Assembly (NCBI RefSeq): GCF_900184255.1
Contig: NZ_LT854636.1
Coordinates: forward strand, 134,074-198,073
DNA: 64,000 nucleotides
DNA from: Haloimpatiens massiliensis
GTDB lineage: Bacteria > Bacillota > Clostridia > Clostridiales > Clostridiaceae
Direction: 5' to 3'
In this document: positions 17,311-26,440 of the stretch, piece by piece
How the letters are laid out: each line of letters starts with the position of its first letter
Position numbering within the stretch: position 1 is the stretch's first letter
The notes under the pieces: model-generated
The model's database searches: none
Told to the model about the DNA's origin: nothing
Seen by the model: the letters and a program-made list of their open reading frames with translations, nothing else
Translations under genes and position numbers: made by a program

Positions 17311-18579
17311 TTGGATATAATAAATTTTTATGGAAATATAATTAAAAAAAATATAAAAAGTAACCCTAATTTATCTCTAAATTTAATTAAATTTGGATTA
17401 ACTTTAGAAGAAAAAAGAACTCGCTTATCTCCTGATAAAAATTTACCTACTTCACTTCAGTACTTAAACACTATCTGTGTAAAATATATATTAGAACCAC
17501 TAAAAAATCCAAATAGGTCTGCTTTTGTAAATTTATTTGCACCTACAGAAATTTTGCAAGCTATGAACATATATCCTTTGTTTGTAGAAGCTTTTTCTTC
17601 CTTTCTTTCTGGACTTCAATGTGAAGATGCTTTTATAAATATAGAAGAGACTAGTGGTCTAGGAGAAACTTTATGTAGCTATCATAAAGCGTTTTTAGGT
17701 GCAATTGAATCTGAAGTTTTACCTAAACCTCTATTTTCCACTGCTTCTTCCATAATATGCGATGCTAATATAAATACTTTTAGATATGCAGCTTCTAAAT
17801 ATAATATTCCATTTTACAGTATAGATATTCCTTATGAGTACTCTAAAGATGCTGAAGTATATGTAGTAGATCAGCTTCAGGAATTAATTCTATTTATGGA
17901 AGATTTATTAGGAAAACATTTCAATTATGAGTCACTTAAAGAAGTTATAGATAGAGAAAATAAAAGTAAACAACTTTTAAAAAAATATTATAATGAATTA
18001 AAATACAAATATTTCCCAAATACATTAACGATTGAGATGTACAAGCTTTTTGCATCCCATGTGTCTATAGGCAGAAGGGAAACTTTAAAATTTTATGAAA
18101 TGCTTTTAAAAGACATAAAGAGCTTACCTAACTGTAATAAAAACACTAAAAGAATTTTGTGGATACACTTACTACCTTTTTATCACAAAACTTTAAGAGA
18201 ATATTTTAATTTTAGTAATGATTATCAAATATTAACTTGTGATTTAAATTTTGATTATATGGAAGAAATGGATATATCAAACCCTTTAGCTTCTTTAAGT
18301 AAAAAAATGATTTATAATCAATACAATGGAATGTTTCAAAGAAAAATTGATAATATTTTAGAAATGTATAAGTGCTTAAATGCCGATGGAGTTATAAACT
18401 TTTGTCAATGGGGGTGCAAGCAATCCAGTGGAGGAGTTCAACTTATAAAAAGCGCTCTTACAAAAGAAAATATTCCTTTCATTTCTATAGATGGTGATGG
18501 AATAGATAGACGAAATAGCTCTTCAGGGCAAATAAAAACTAGACTAGAAGCCTTTTTAGAAATGTGGCAAAACTTTTAA
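17311..18579 (+). CDS. 2-hydroxyacyl-CoA dehydratase-like subunit (HgdB/FldC family)
   Basis: 422 aa. Resembles the D-component subunits of 2-hydroxyacyl-CoA dehydratases (HgdA/HgdB, FldB/FldC), Fe-S proteins that remove water through ketyl radicals after one-electron activation. Visible features: the N-terminal NRSAFVNLFAPTEILQAMNI segment typical of the family, potential Fe-S cysteines near CSYHKAF, SSIICDAN and CQWGCKQSSGG, and a C-terminal GQIKTRLEAFLEM that is repeated in the next protein. The start is TTG at 17311 with AAAGGAG at correct spacing. It is followed after 14 bp by the fused activator gene. The substrate is unknown; there is no CoA-transferase or acyl-CoA dehydrogenase nearby. 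Confidence 0.8.
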   Translation: MDIINFYGNIIKKNIKSNPNLSLNLIKFGLTLEEKRTRLSPDKNLPTSLQYLNTICVKYILEPLKNPNRSAFVNLFAPTEILQAMNIYPLFVEAFSSFLSGLQCEDAFINIEETSGLGETLCSYHKAFLGAIESEVLPKPLFSTASSIICDANINTFRYAASKYNIPFYSIDIPYEYSKDAEVYVVDQLQELILFMEDLLGKHFNYESLKEVIDRENKSKQLLKKYYNELKYKYFPNTLTIEMYKLFASHVSIGRRETLKFYEMLLKDIKSLPNCNKNTKRILWIHLLPFYHKTLREYFNFSNDYQILTCDLNFDYMEEMDISNPLASLSKKMIYNQYNGMFQRKIDNILEMYKCLNADGVINFCQWGCKQSSGGVQLIKSALTKENIPFISIDGDGIDRRNSSSGQIKTRLEAFLEMWQNF

Positions 18580-18593
18580 AGGGGGTAATTTTT

Positions 18594-20411
18594 ATGATAG
18601 GATATTTATGTAAATATACACCTATTCACATAATAGAAAGCTTTGGTGAAGACACATATAAAATAAATCCACATATACACACCTTTAATAAATCCAATTA
18701 TTTAACCCATAACAATATGTGTTCTTATGCGAAAGCTGTAATAGAAGATTGTTATGAAAAAAATATAGATAAAATTGTTTTAGTTAATTGCTGCGACAGT
18801 ATAAGAAGATTGTACGATATAATGAAAAACCATTCTTTATTTAAATTTGTATACTTAATTGATATGCCAAGAAAACTTAATAATAATTCTTATAAACTTT
18901 TAAATAACGAAATCATAAAATTCATATCTTCTCTAGAAAACTACTTTCATAAAAATTTTTCTATTGAATACTTTTTAAAAATTTTAGAAACTGAAGAAAA
19001 TATAAATACTCAATGTGCTGAAAAACTTTCAAAGAATATCCTACTTTTAGCTGGAGCTAGATTGGAGAATTATCTGCTAGAGATTATTAAAAGTAACGGT
19101 TATTCAATTTATGATATAACCTGTACAAATAATCATCTAACTTTAAATAAAACATTAGCCTTAAAAGATATGTTAACTTCTTCGAAAGACTCAATAACCC
19201 TCTCACAAGAAACATTAATAATGAATTACTGTAAGGATATATTAAATCAATTTCCTTGTATGAGAATGTGCGATATAAATAAAAGATATAATTTAATAGA
19301 GAAAAATAAAGAAAATATTAAAGGAATAATATATCATACCATAAAATTTTGTGATTATTATTCCTTTGATTACACTTATTTAAAAAACAATATAGATATA
19401 CCTATTTTAAAAATAGATACGGATTTTTTGATACAGAGTGAAGGTCAAATTAAAACAAGGTTAGAAGCTTTTGCCGAATCTCTTAAACTTAAAAGTATAA
19501 ACCATGAATTAGGGAAAGTAGTAAATACTAAAAAACATACATTAAACATCAAAGAAAACATAGTAACCACTGCAAATCTCATAGCAAGTACTAAAGATTA
19601 TAATACTTTTTTTGCAGGCATAGACAGTGGTTCTACTTCTACTAATGCAGTAATATTAGATTGCCAAGGAAATATAATTTCATATTCTGTAGTTAAGACT
19701 GGCCCTAAGAGTATGAATGGAGCAGAAAAAGCTTTAGAAGAAGCTTTACGTAAATGTAGCCTAGATAAGGAAACTTTAAAATACATTGTTTCTACAGGAT
19801 ACGGCAGAGACAACATTCCTTTTTCACAAGAAGCGATAACTGAAATAACTTGCCACGCTAAAGGTGTACATCATTTAAAAAAAGACGTTAGAACTGTTAT
19901 AGATATAGGTGGTCAAGACAGTAAAGCAATAAAATTGGATTCAAATGGAAATGTAAAAGACTTTGCCATGAATGATAAATGTGCTGCAGGCACTGGAAGA
20001 TTTTTGGAAAATATGTGTAAAGTACTAGACATACCTATAGAAGATATAGGCGACTATTACTTGAAATGGAATAAAGATATAACTATAACCAGCATGTGCA
20101 CTGTATTTGCTGAATCTGAGGTAGTTTCGCTTATAGCAGAAAATCAGGAAACTGCAAATATAGTTCATGGACTATGTAAATCCGTATCCACTAGAGTTCT
20201 TTCCCTTGTAAACAGAGTCCAAAAATCTGGTGAAATAATGATGACTGGCGGTGTTGCTAAAAATATCGGAGTGGTAAAATCCTTAGAAGAACTAACTAAC
20301 CAGAACATATTTGTTCCAGAGGAACCTCAAATAGTAGGAGCTCTAGGGGCTGCTCTTTTAGCTAAAGAAAAATTTTTATCAATGTCCAATCCAAGTATTG
20401 ATACCCATTAA
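18594..20411 (+). CDS. Fusion of a dehydratase-like subunit with the ATP-dependent activator
   Basis: 605 aa from the ATG at 18594, which follows AAAGGGGG at correct spacing (a GTG at 18564 overlaps the previous gene). Residues 1 to about 310 resemble a HgdB-type subunit, with CDSIRRLYD, PCMRMCDINKRYN, IIYHTIKFCDYYSFDY and SEGQIKTRLEAFAE. From about residue 337 to the end it is a BadF/BadG/HgdC-type activator: GIDSGSTSTNAV phosphate loop, VIDIGGQDSKAI, CAAGTGRFLE with Cys463 and SMCTVFAESE with Cys502, then MMTGGVAKN. The 39-residue gap between the two cysteines equals that of the Fe-S cluster ligands of HgdC (Cys127 and Cys166). So a donor and an acceptor subunit are covalently joined here, whereas they are usually separate proteins. 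Confidence 0.85.
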   Translation: MIGYLCKYTPIHIIESFGEDTYKINPHIHTFNKSNYLTHNNMCSYAKAVIEDCYEKNIDKIVLVNCCDSIRRLYDIMKNHSLFKFVYLIDMPRKLNNNSYKLLNNEIIKFISSLENYFHKNFSIEYFLKILETEENINTQCAEKLSKNILLLAGARLENYLLEIIKSNGYSIYDITCTNNHLTLNKTLALKDMLTSSKDSITLSQETLIMNYCKDILNQFPCMRMCDINKRYNLIEKNKENIKGIIYHTIKFCDYYSFDYTYLKNNIDIPILKIDTDFLIQSEGQIKTRLEAFAESLKLKSINHELGKVVNTKKHTLNIKENIVTTANLIASTKDYNTFFAGIDSGSTSTNAVILDCQGNIISYSVVKTGPKSMNGAEKALEEALRKCSLDKETLKYIVSTGYGRDNIPFSQEAITEITCHAKGVHHLKKDVRTVIDIGGQDSKAIKLDSNGNVKDFAMNDKCAAGTGRFLENMCKVLDIPIEDIGDYYLKWNKDITITSMCTVFAESEVVSLIAENQETANIVHGLCKSVSTRVLSLVNRVQKSGEIMMTGGVAKNIGVVKSLEELTNQNIFVPEEPQIVGALGAALLAKEKFLSMSNPSIDTH

Positions 20412-20435
20412 AAATCATTCTACACAGGATAAATA

Positions 20436-20493
20436 TAGAAAAGTGGCAAAATAACTCATGCAAACAAGCATAGTTCCTTGCCACTATTCTATA
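20436..20493 (+). terminator. Hairpin after the fused activator gene
   Basis: AGTGGCAA and TTGCCACT form a perfect stem, extended by ATAGAA/TTCTAT, and enclose an inner ATGC/GCAT stem, 24 bp beyond the stop codon. The U-run is weak. A second small stem AAAACTCCT / AGGAGTTTT at 20540-20559 may finish termination for this gene or for lepB on the other strand. Confidence 0.5.
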
Positions 20494-20539
20494 GATATTT
20501 TATAGTAATTTCTTTAATTTATATTTTATTAAACTCTAC

Positions 20540-20559
20540 AAAACTCCTAAAGGAGTTTT
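20540..20559. terminator. Short stem between convergent genes
   Basis: Nine-bp arms AAAACTCCT / AGGAGTTTT with a two-base spacer, between the rightward activator gene and the leftward lepB. It could serve either strand. Confidence 0.45.
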
Positions 20560-20632
20560 CTCCTTAATTTCCAATTTCAAATTGTAATTTTATAACTGCG
20601 AAAATTAAATTACTTATTTACATTTTACTATA

Positions 20633-21142
20633 TTATTTTAATTTTCCTATTCTACTAAATGGAAATATAATAAAATGAGCCTTTCCCTTAATATCAGCTT
20701 TATCTATATACTTATTATTCCAATAACGAGCATCTAACGAATTTGCCCTATTATCTCCCATAAATAAATATTTGTCCTTAGGCACTTGAAAAGAAACGTT
20801 TGCCTTTCCACCTGGATTCTTTACATAAGCTTCTGCTTTTTTCTCACCATTTAAATATATAGTTCCATCTTCTCCTACGTCTATTTTATCTCCTGGTAGT
20901 CCTATAAGTCTCTTGATCAACATAACTTTAAGTTCCTTTGAGTAAAAAACTACTACGTCACCTCGTTGTAATTTTTCTCTATTATACACCTTAGTAACAC
21001 CTATTTTATCTCCAGGTTTTATTGTAGGATACATAGATTCTGTAGGTACAGATATAAAGAAAAATACAAATTTATTTATAACAAAAGCCAGTATAAGTGC
21101 AGCTAAAACCGGTACAATCCACTCTTTAAAAAGTTTTTGCAT
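20633..21142 (-). CDS. lepB: Signal peptidase I
   Basis: 169 aa. Membrane serine protease (S26) that removes Sec signal peptides. One N-terminal transmembrane helix (about residues 9-31), then the catalytic Ser36 in PTESMYPT, Lys77 in IKRLIGLPGD, and the C-terminal box GDNRANSLDARYW. The ATG at 21140-21142 has AGGGGG upstream and gives the expected single-helix N-terminus; an upstream ATG at 21193 would add 17 residues not typical of the family. Monocistronic. Confidence 0.93.
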   Translation of the reverse strand: MQKLFKEWIVPVLAALILAFVINKFVFFFISVPTESMYPTIKPGDKIGVTKVYNREKLQRGDVVVFYSKELKVMLIKRLIGLPGDKIDVGEDGTIYLNGEKKAEAYVKNPGGKANVSFQVPKDKYLFMGDNRANSLDARYWNNKYIDKADIKGKAHFIIFPFSRIGKLK

Positions 21143-21317
21143 AAAACAACCCCCTAATAAGCCAGTAATTTCCAGCATACAAATAAAATTCATATTATAT
21201 GATAATACAAATCTAATTTAACTATATTTTATAAAATTAATTATAACATCATACAAAATATTATGCACTATAATTTCTAATATATTCCTAAAAGCAAACA
21301 AAACCTTATTTCACATA

Positions 21318-21358
21318 AAAAAAGTCTAAAAGCATATTATTTGCTTAAAGACCTTTAG
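21318..21358 (-). terminator. Terminator of the TetR gene
   Basis: Imperfect stem AAAGTCT..AAGCA / TGCTT..AGACCTTT around an AT loop, about 80 bp past the TetR stop, with an A-run on the plus strand that becomes a U-run in the leftward transcript. Confidence 0.5.
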
Positions 21359-21437
21359 TTTTTAATAAACATTATTGACTTTAATTCATATAAAAATTAT
21401 CTGTTATTTGCATATTCAAATATGATTCTATTACCAA

Positions 21438-22001
21438 TTATTTTAATAATCTTTTTAACATGCTTTCGAAAAATTCATATTCAAATTGTGGCATTTGCAC
21501 CATGGTAATAAAATTCATAACAATAAAACTAGCCATTTTCTTCGTATCTAATAGTTCATTATTATAAATTTTGTTATCATTTAATTGTTCCTTAAGCATC
21601 TCTTGTATAACTAATATTAATTTATCTATATAAATATTCTCTCTTTTTAAACCGCTTTCAATATAATCTGGAGTTGAATAAATATCACTTTTTAACCACA
21701 CATCTTTAAATCTCTTTATAAATTTAGAAAGTGAATTGAATATGCTTTTAAGTTTTTGGTAGAACCCTTCCTGTGATTGCAATATAGTTTCAATATCAAA
21801 AAAATACTCTTTCCAAAAGTTTGTCATCATCTCTACCACAAGATCTTTTTTGGTAGGAAAATAATTGTATATAGTTCCAACAGCAATATCACATTCCTTA
21901 GCAACCCTTCTAATGCTCAAATTAGAATACCCTTCATTATATAGTATGTCGCTAGCTGTATCTAAAATCACTTCTCTTAGATTTTTAATTATTCTAGCCA
22001 A
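21438..22001 (-). CDS. TetR/AcrR-family transcriptional regulator
   Basis: 187 aa. The N-terminal helix-turn-helix is clear: ILDTASDILYNEGYSNLSIR, then VAKECDIAVGTIYNYFPTKKD at about residues 30-51, the classic TetR recognition region. The C-terminal ligand-binding part is diverged, so the inducer cannot be guessed. No transporter is divergent to it. The LysE-type exporter gene lies upstream on the same strand and could be co-transcribed or a target. Confidence 0.88.
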   Translation of the reverse strand: MARIIKNLREVILDTASDILYNEGYSNLSIRRVAKECDIAVGTIYNYFPTKKDLVVEMMTNFWKEYFFDIETILQSQEGFYQKLKSIFNSLSKFIKRFKDVWLKSDIYSTPDYIESGLKRENIYIDKLILVIQEMLKEQLNDNKIYNNELLDTKKMASFIVMNFITMVQMPQFEYEFFESMLKRLLK

Positions 22002-22158
22002 ATTTGCTCACCTCGAACTTTCAAATGAACCATCCTCTTTTCAACTTTATCACAAACAATCTTTATTACTAATATTTTTTAGTTTAACAAAACTTCATCT
22101 AACTAATTAGTTATTTATTAGATATTATTTGTTTCTACAAGATTTTACTTCACAGAAT

Positions 22159-22818
22159 CTAAAGTTTTAATATACCTTTTAATATACTTATAGCACCAAA
22201 TGAAATAATTACCATACCTATTATCTTCTCTATAAATAAAACATTTTTAGGTTTAACGTTTTTCTTTGAAGATTTTATAAAAGTAGTAGTAATTAACCAT
22301 AAAATACATGAACCTATAAAAATATTGATAATAAATAGCATATTTTTTACTATTCCATTTGCTCTAAAGTCTATACCCATCTTTGCAAATATAACTATAA
22401 ATACTAAAAATGTCATAGGGTTAGAAAGTCCCATAACAAAATGAGTAAAAGCTGGATGAATCACCTCTTCATCTGATAATACTCTATTTTTATTTTTCTG
22501 TTTTCTATTTTTTTCTCCATTTTTATTTTTTTCTCGTTTTTTAAGTTTCATTACAATGCATGTACCAACTATTAAAAACAGCACTCCAGTTATACAATTA
22601 ATTAAACATTTATGCCTTTGTAAAAAAAGTTCAATACATCCCATTCCTAACACCGCACTGGTTGAGTAAATCATATCTGATGCTGCTGCACCCACACCTG
22701 ATAAAAATCCCATTTTCCTACCTTTACTCATTGTTCTTTGTACGGCTAAAAGTCCCAAAGGGCCTACTGGTATTGCAACAAACATACCAATTGCTAATGC
22801 TTTCAATATAAGTATCAT
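22159..22818 (-). CDS. LysE-family amino-acid exporter
   Basis: 219 aa. Small membrane exporter of the LysE/RhtB family with about six helices. The N-terminal signature GMFVAIPVGPLGLLAVQRTM is at residues 12-31, and a family-typical FVMGLSNPMTFLVF is near 128-141. A very basic Lys/Asn-rich loop (about residues 91-112) lies between helices 3 and 4. Substrate unknown. It lies upstream of the TetR gene with a 157-bp gap. Confidence 0.83.
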   Translation of the reverse strand: MILILKALAIGMFVAIPVGPLGLLAVQRTMSKGRKMGFLSGVGAAASDMIYSTSAVLGMGCIELFLQRHKCLINCITGVLFLIVGTCIVMKLKKREKNKNGEKNRKQKNKNRVLSDEEVIHPAFTHFVMGLSNPMTFLVFIVIFAKMGIDFRANGIVKNMLFIINIFIGSCILWLITTTFIKSSKKNVKPKNVLFIEKIIGMVIISFGAISILKGILKL

Positions 22819-22927
22819 GAAATTTCAACCCCATTCCATCCTTAGCACTTTAATTCTTCATTACATTTAAAAATTATATCATACTTTTAGGTTTTTCAAA
22901 ATAGAATTAGACCTTTCTACTAAGTCA

Positions 22928-22974
22928 AACGCATCTTTATATTACATTAATTTCAATATAAAGATGCGTTTTTA
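22928..22974. terminator. Terminator between the sulfatase-maturase gene and lysE
   Basis: Perfect 17-bp arms AAACGCATCTTTATATT / AATATAAAGATGCGTTT around a 12-13-nt loop. The T-run favours the plus strand, but its position after the 23082 stop suggests it ends the leftward sulfatase operon. Confidence 0.7.
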
Positions 22975-23081
22975 TAACTATATTCCAAGGTAATGTAGAG
23001 AATATGCGTAAAACAAAAGGGCTCATATTTGGATAATATATCCTTTATATTAGAGTATTAAAGTAATGAAAATTTTATGCT

Positions 23082-24197
23082 CTAAGTTTGAAGTACAGCA
23101 AGTTCCCTAAATTTACAAAGGGAATAGTCATAAAACTTATAATATGACTCGCATAAATAATTAAAATTTTTTCTATCCTCTCTACGTCTTCTACAGCCAC
23201 CTCTACAAACTACATTGTACTTACAACTATGACACTTATCAATGCTATTTATTGACCCTTTTATAAAGTCCATTGTCTTTTGTTTCTCTAGAATATCCTT
23301 AAAATTCTCTTTCAATATGTTACCTACTGAATATTTTTCATAAGTATAAAAATCACAAGGAAAAACACTTCCATCACTTTCAATTATATTTTGACAGGAA
23401 CATATTCCTCTCATTTCACAGGCTTCATACTCATATCCCAGAAACAAGGATAAAATATTGTCAAAAAATCTAATACTTATATAATTATTGTTTTTAACAT
23501 CCCTATACCACATATTAAAAAGTTCAATAAGAAATTCTCCGTACTTCTTGGGGGTTAATGGATTTCTGTTTGCAACCATCTCATTTTCCTCCAAAACATT
23601 TAAATATGGTATAAATTGAATATATCTAAAACCACTACTTTTATAAAACTCATAACATTCCTGAATTCTATTGCTTAACTCTTCTGTTACCACAGTTAGA
23701 ATATTAAATTCTACATGATATTTTTTTAAAAATTCTATACCTCTCATAATCCTATGAAAAGTACCATTTCCCTTATAATTAACTCTATTTAAATCATTAA
23801 CTTCTTCAATTCCATCTAGAGAAACACCCACCAGAAAATTATAATCTTTAAAAAAACTAGCCCACTCTTTATTTATTAATGTTCCATTTGTTTGAATGGT
23901 CAAATTAAATTTCGTTCCATTATTATTTTTTTCTATTTCGTCAACTAGATGCCTATAAAAATCTATTCCCACTAAAAGGGGCTCCCCACCTTGAAATCCG
24001 ATAGTACAAATTCCTCCATTACAAAATTCCTTTGCTTTTTTAACTATTTCTCCAATAATTTCTTTACACATAAATCCATAATCTTTAACATTTCTATTAT
24101 GCGAAATTGAATTATAAAAGCAATATTTACAATTTAAATTACATTTACTAGAGGATGGCTTTATCATCATACTTAAATTTCTTCTCACACTTCTCAC
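23082..24197 (-). CDS. Anaerobic sulfatase-maturating enzyme (radical SAM/SPASM)
   Basis: 371 aa. Oxidises the active-site Cys of a sulfatase to formylglycine without oxygen, using a radical-SAM cluster and two SPASM clusters. The radical-SAM motif CNLNCKYC has Cys19, Cys23 and Cys26. GFQGGEPLL and LTIQTNGTL follow, and the C-terminal SPASM region has CEMRGICSCQN, FPCDFYTYE, CHSCKYNVVCRGGCRRRR and CESYYKFY. Length and motif order match anSME. The client is almost surely the Cys-type sulfatase at 25068-26429 in the same operon, separated only by the TauE gene. Confidence 0.93.
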   Translation of the reverse strand: MRSVRRNLSMMIKPSSSKCNLNCKYCFYNSISHNRNVKDYGFMCKEIIGEIVKKAKEFCNGGICTIGFQGGEPLLVGIDFYRHLVDEIEKNNNGTKFNLTIQTNGTLINKEWASFFKDYNFLVGVSLDGIEEVNDLNRVNYKGNGTFHRIMRGIEFLKKYHVEFNILTVVTEELSNRIQECYEFYKSSGFRYIQFIPYLNVLEENEMVANRNPLTPKKYGEFLIELFNMWYRDVKNNNYISIRFFDNILSLFLGYEYEACEMRGICSCQNIIESDGSVFPCDFYTYEKYSVGNILKENFKDILEKQKTMDFIKGSINSIDKCHSCKYNVVCRGGCRRRREDRKNFNYLCESYYKFYDYSLCKFRELAVLQT

Positions 24198-24200
24198 CTC

Positions 24201-24992
24201 TTATGTATTAATAATATTAATCATTGATACCATATTATAAATGTTTAATAGTATCAATAAAATAACTACTACATTAAATACTACTAAAATTACATTACCA
24301 CTAAATACTTTATTAAATCTGGAACCAATAATCCCACCTGAAATTCCACCAATAATCATAAAAGGAAGCATAGATAAATCTAAATTGCTAAAACCCGTAG
24401 TGAAAAAAATAGTTGTAATTTTAGAGCACTGCGAAAACAATATAGTAATAATAGAATTAACAGCAGCTTCCTTGGTATTCATTGAAAAGAAAATAGTAAA
24501 AATACAAACATTAATAGGTCCTCCCCCTATACTTAAAAAAGAAGCTATGATACCTAATAATAATCCTATTAAAACACAACCTATTAAATTTTCCAAATGA
24601 TAACTTTTAAATTTATTTCTTTTATTCATATAAATATAAATATTTATAAGTAAAAATGCAAGAATCCCATTTTGTATAATTATCACAAAATTTTTATCCA
24701 CAACACCTAATACAATTCTTAATATTTTTTCCCCTATTAATCCACCTAAAACAGACCCTATTCCAATAAGTACAGTTTTTTTATATTGAATTGCAACTTT
24801 ATATTTAATTTGTTTTATTATAGAAACAACTGCCATTGAGAAAACCGTAATGGAGGACAATACACTTATTACACTTAAACTATAATTCCCCAATAAATCC
24901 AATACCGGTTTTATTATCACTCCACCTCCAAGTCCTGCCATAGCTCCAACTGTAGTTGATAATAATGAAATCAAAAAATAAATTCCTATCAT
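24201..24992 (-). CDS. TauE/SafE-family sulfur oxyanion exporter
   Basis: 263 aa from the preferred start. Membrane protein with eight or so helices of the TauE/SafE family, members of which export sulfite, sulfate or sulfonate products. The signature GAMAGLGGGVIIKPVLDLLG near the N-terminus and its internal duplicate FLSIGGGPINVCIFTIFF in the second half are visible. The ATG at 24990-24992 has GGAGG upstream; an in-frame ATG at 25013 would add seven residues. Located 3 bp before the sulfatase-maturase gene, and after the sulfatase. I infer removal of sulfate or sulfite set free by the sulfatase. Confidence 0.85.
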   Translation of the reverse strand: MIGIYFLISLLSTTVGAMAGLGGGVIIKPVLDLLGNYSLSVISVLSSITVFSMAVVSIIKQIKYKVAIQYKKTVLIGIGSVLGGLIGEKILRIVLGVVDKNFVIIIQNGILAFLLINIYIYMNKRNKFKSYHLENLIGCVLIGLLLGIIASFLSIGGGPINVCIFTIFFSMNTKEAAVNSIITILFSQCSKITTIFFTTGFSNLDLSMLPFMIIGGISGGIIGSRFNKVFSGNVILVVFNVVVILLILLNIYNMVSMINIINT

Positions 24993-25030
24993 CCTTTCCT
25001 CCTCTATCCTCATTAAAAAATGCTATAATT

Positions 25031-25062
25031 TAAGTGGAGCACTAAATTTTAGCACTCCACTT
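25031..25062 (-). terminator. Intercistronic hairpin between sulfatase and tauE
   Basis: AAGTGGAG / CTCCACTT arms enclose an inner CTAAA/TTTAG stem. It follows the sulfatase stop by a few bases and lacks a U-run, so it is more likely a partial terminator or mRNA stabiliser that lowers expression of tauE and the maturase. Confidence 0.55.
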
Positions 25063-25067
25063 ATACA

Positions 25068-26429
25068 CTACCTTCCTAAACTTACATAATCATTCTCATC
25101 CTTTGAGCTTGCCAAATTACATTCTTTCTTATTTACTTTCCATTTTTTATTAATTGGGATTTCTCCCTTTAATATTATATCTTCCGTGTCTTTTAGATGC
25201 TTTTCTAATTTTTTTCTAAGTTTCTCTTTAATACCCTCATATTTAGGATTGTTAATAAGATTATTTCTTTCGCCAACATCATAATATAAATCAAATAGAG
25301 CTTCTTCAAATTTTATTTGTCCATCTAAATCATTATTTAAAAAATAATCCTTAGATAAAGATTCATCTATATTAGATTTATTAATTTTTAAATATTTTGT
25401 ATCGTAATATCTTATGTACTTATATCTTTCTGTTCTTATGCAACGAATAGGTTCATAAGATGTGTGAAAAGTAACTTCTGCAAAAATTTCATTCCTTGTT
25501 TTTGCCTTTGTATCTTCAAATGATTTTGCAAAAGAAATACCTTCTAAATAATTTGGTTTATCAAGAGCTAATAAATCGCAAAGTGTTGGAAATACGTCTA
25601 TATGTGATACTAAATTATCCACAACTTCACCCTTAGCTTTTGAATTTGGAACTCTAATAATTAAACTTACTGCTATACCACTATCAAAAAGAGTACATTT
25701 ACTAAACGGATTAGCTAATCCGTGGTCTGTTGTAAATATTATTATTGTATCTTCATATAAACCATTTCTTTTTAAGCTTTCTATAATTTTTCCAAAACAT
25801 TTATCAGTATTATTGGCGCTTGTCATGTAGCGAGCATGGTCTTTTCGAGTTTTAGCATTATTTGGCAATGGATATGGAGGTTGTACCATATTCTCATTAA
25901 TTTCTTCATCTATAACATCTGGATATCTTCTATGAGTTGAATACATTCCATAGGATATAAAAAATGGTTTCTTTTTATCATAATTATTTATCCATTGATC
26001 CAAGTTATCTGCATTTTTTCCATCCCAAATTGTCAAGTCTTCTTGCCTATATTTACTATTATCACAAGTTAAATTTTCCTTGTATCCAATTATACTTGCC
26101 CCTTTTTCATGTTCTAAATACCATCCAGCTTCATGTTGAATTCCACATAAAACCGTATGAAAACCCTCACTATTTAAAAAATTTACTAAATGCTTACTAT
26201 AATCTATAGAAAATCCACGCTGTGCCAATCCTAACATTCCATTTTGATGTGGATAGGTACTTGTAAGTAATGCTGCTCTTGAAGGCGAGCAAGTTGGTGA
26301 TGCACAATAACTTTGTGTAAATACTGTTGCATCACTTGCAAACATTTTTATATTAGGTGTAGGAACATCATAGCCATAAGGAGATAATATTCTACCTGAA
26401 TCATGTGTATGTATATATAAAATATTCAT
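25068..26429 (-). CDS. Cytoplasmic Cys-type sulfatase, sulfamidase-like N-terminus
   Basis: 453 aa. Family S1 sulfatase. The maturation motif is CSPSR at residues 47-51, so Cys47 becomes formylglycine. The metal-site start reads ILYIHTHDSGR rather than the common TDDQ. The segment SRAALLTSTYPHQNGMLGL carries HQNGM (61-65), which I recall from N-sulfoglucosamine sulfohydrolases. FTTDHGL supplies the second metal Asp-His pair. There is no signal peptide, so it acts inside the cell. Neighbours are a sugar PTS, a maturase and an oxyanion exporter. I infer action on a PTS-imported sulfated amino sugar; N- against O-sulfate is a guess. Confidence 0.9.
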   Translation of the reverse strand: MNILYIHTHDSGRILSPYGYDVPTPNIKMFASDATVFTQSYCASPTCSPSRAALLTSTYPHQNGMLGLAQRGFSIDYSKHLVNFLNSEGFHTVLCGIQHEAGWYLEHEKGASIIGYKENLTCDNSKYRQEDLTIWDGKNADNLDQWINNYDKKKPFFISYGMYSTHRRYPDVIDEEINENMVQPPYPLPNNAKTRKDHARYMTSANNTDKCFGKIIESLKRNGLYEDTIIIFTTDHGLANPFSKCTLFDSGIAVSLIIRVPNSKAKGEVVDNLVSHIDVFPTLCDLLALDKPNYLEGISFAKSFEDTKAKTRNEIFAEVTFHTSYEPIRCIRTERYKYIRYYDTKYLKINKSNIDESLSKDYFLNNDLDGQIKFEEALFDLYYDVGERNNLINNPKYEGIKEKLRKKLEKHLKDTEDIILKGEIPINKKWKVNKKECNLASSKDENDYVSLGR

Positions 26430-26440
26430 ATCTTCCTCCT

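Noticed and set aside
18564..18593. GTG start ten codons upstream for the fused activator
   Set aside because: It overlaps the previous gene and lacks a ribosome site, while the ATG at 18594 has AAAGGGGG at correct spacing.
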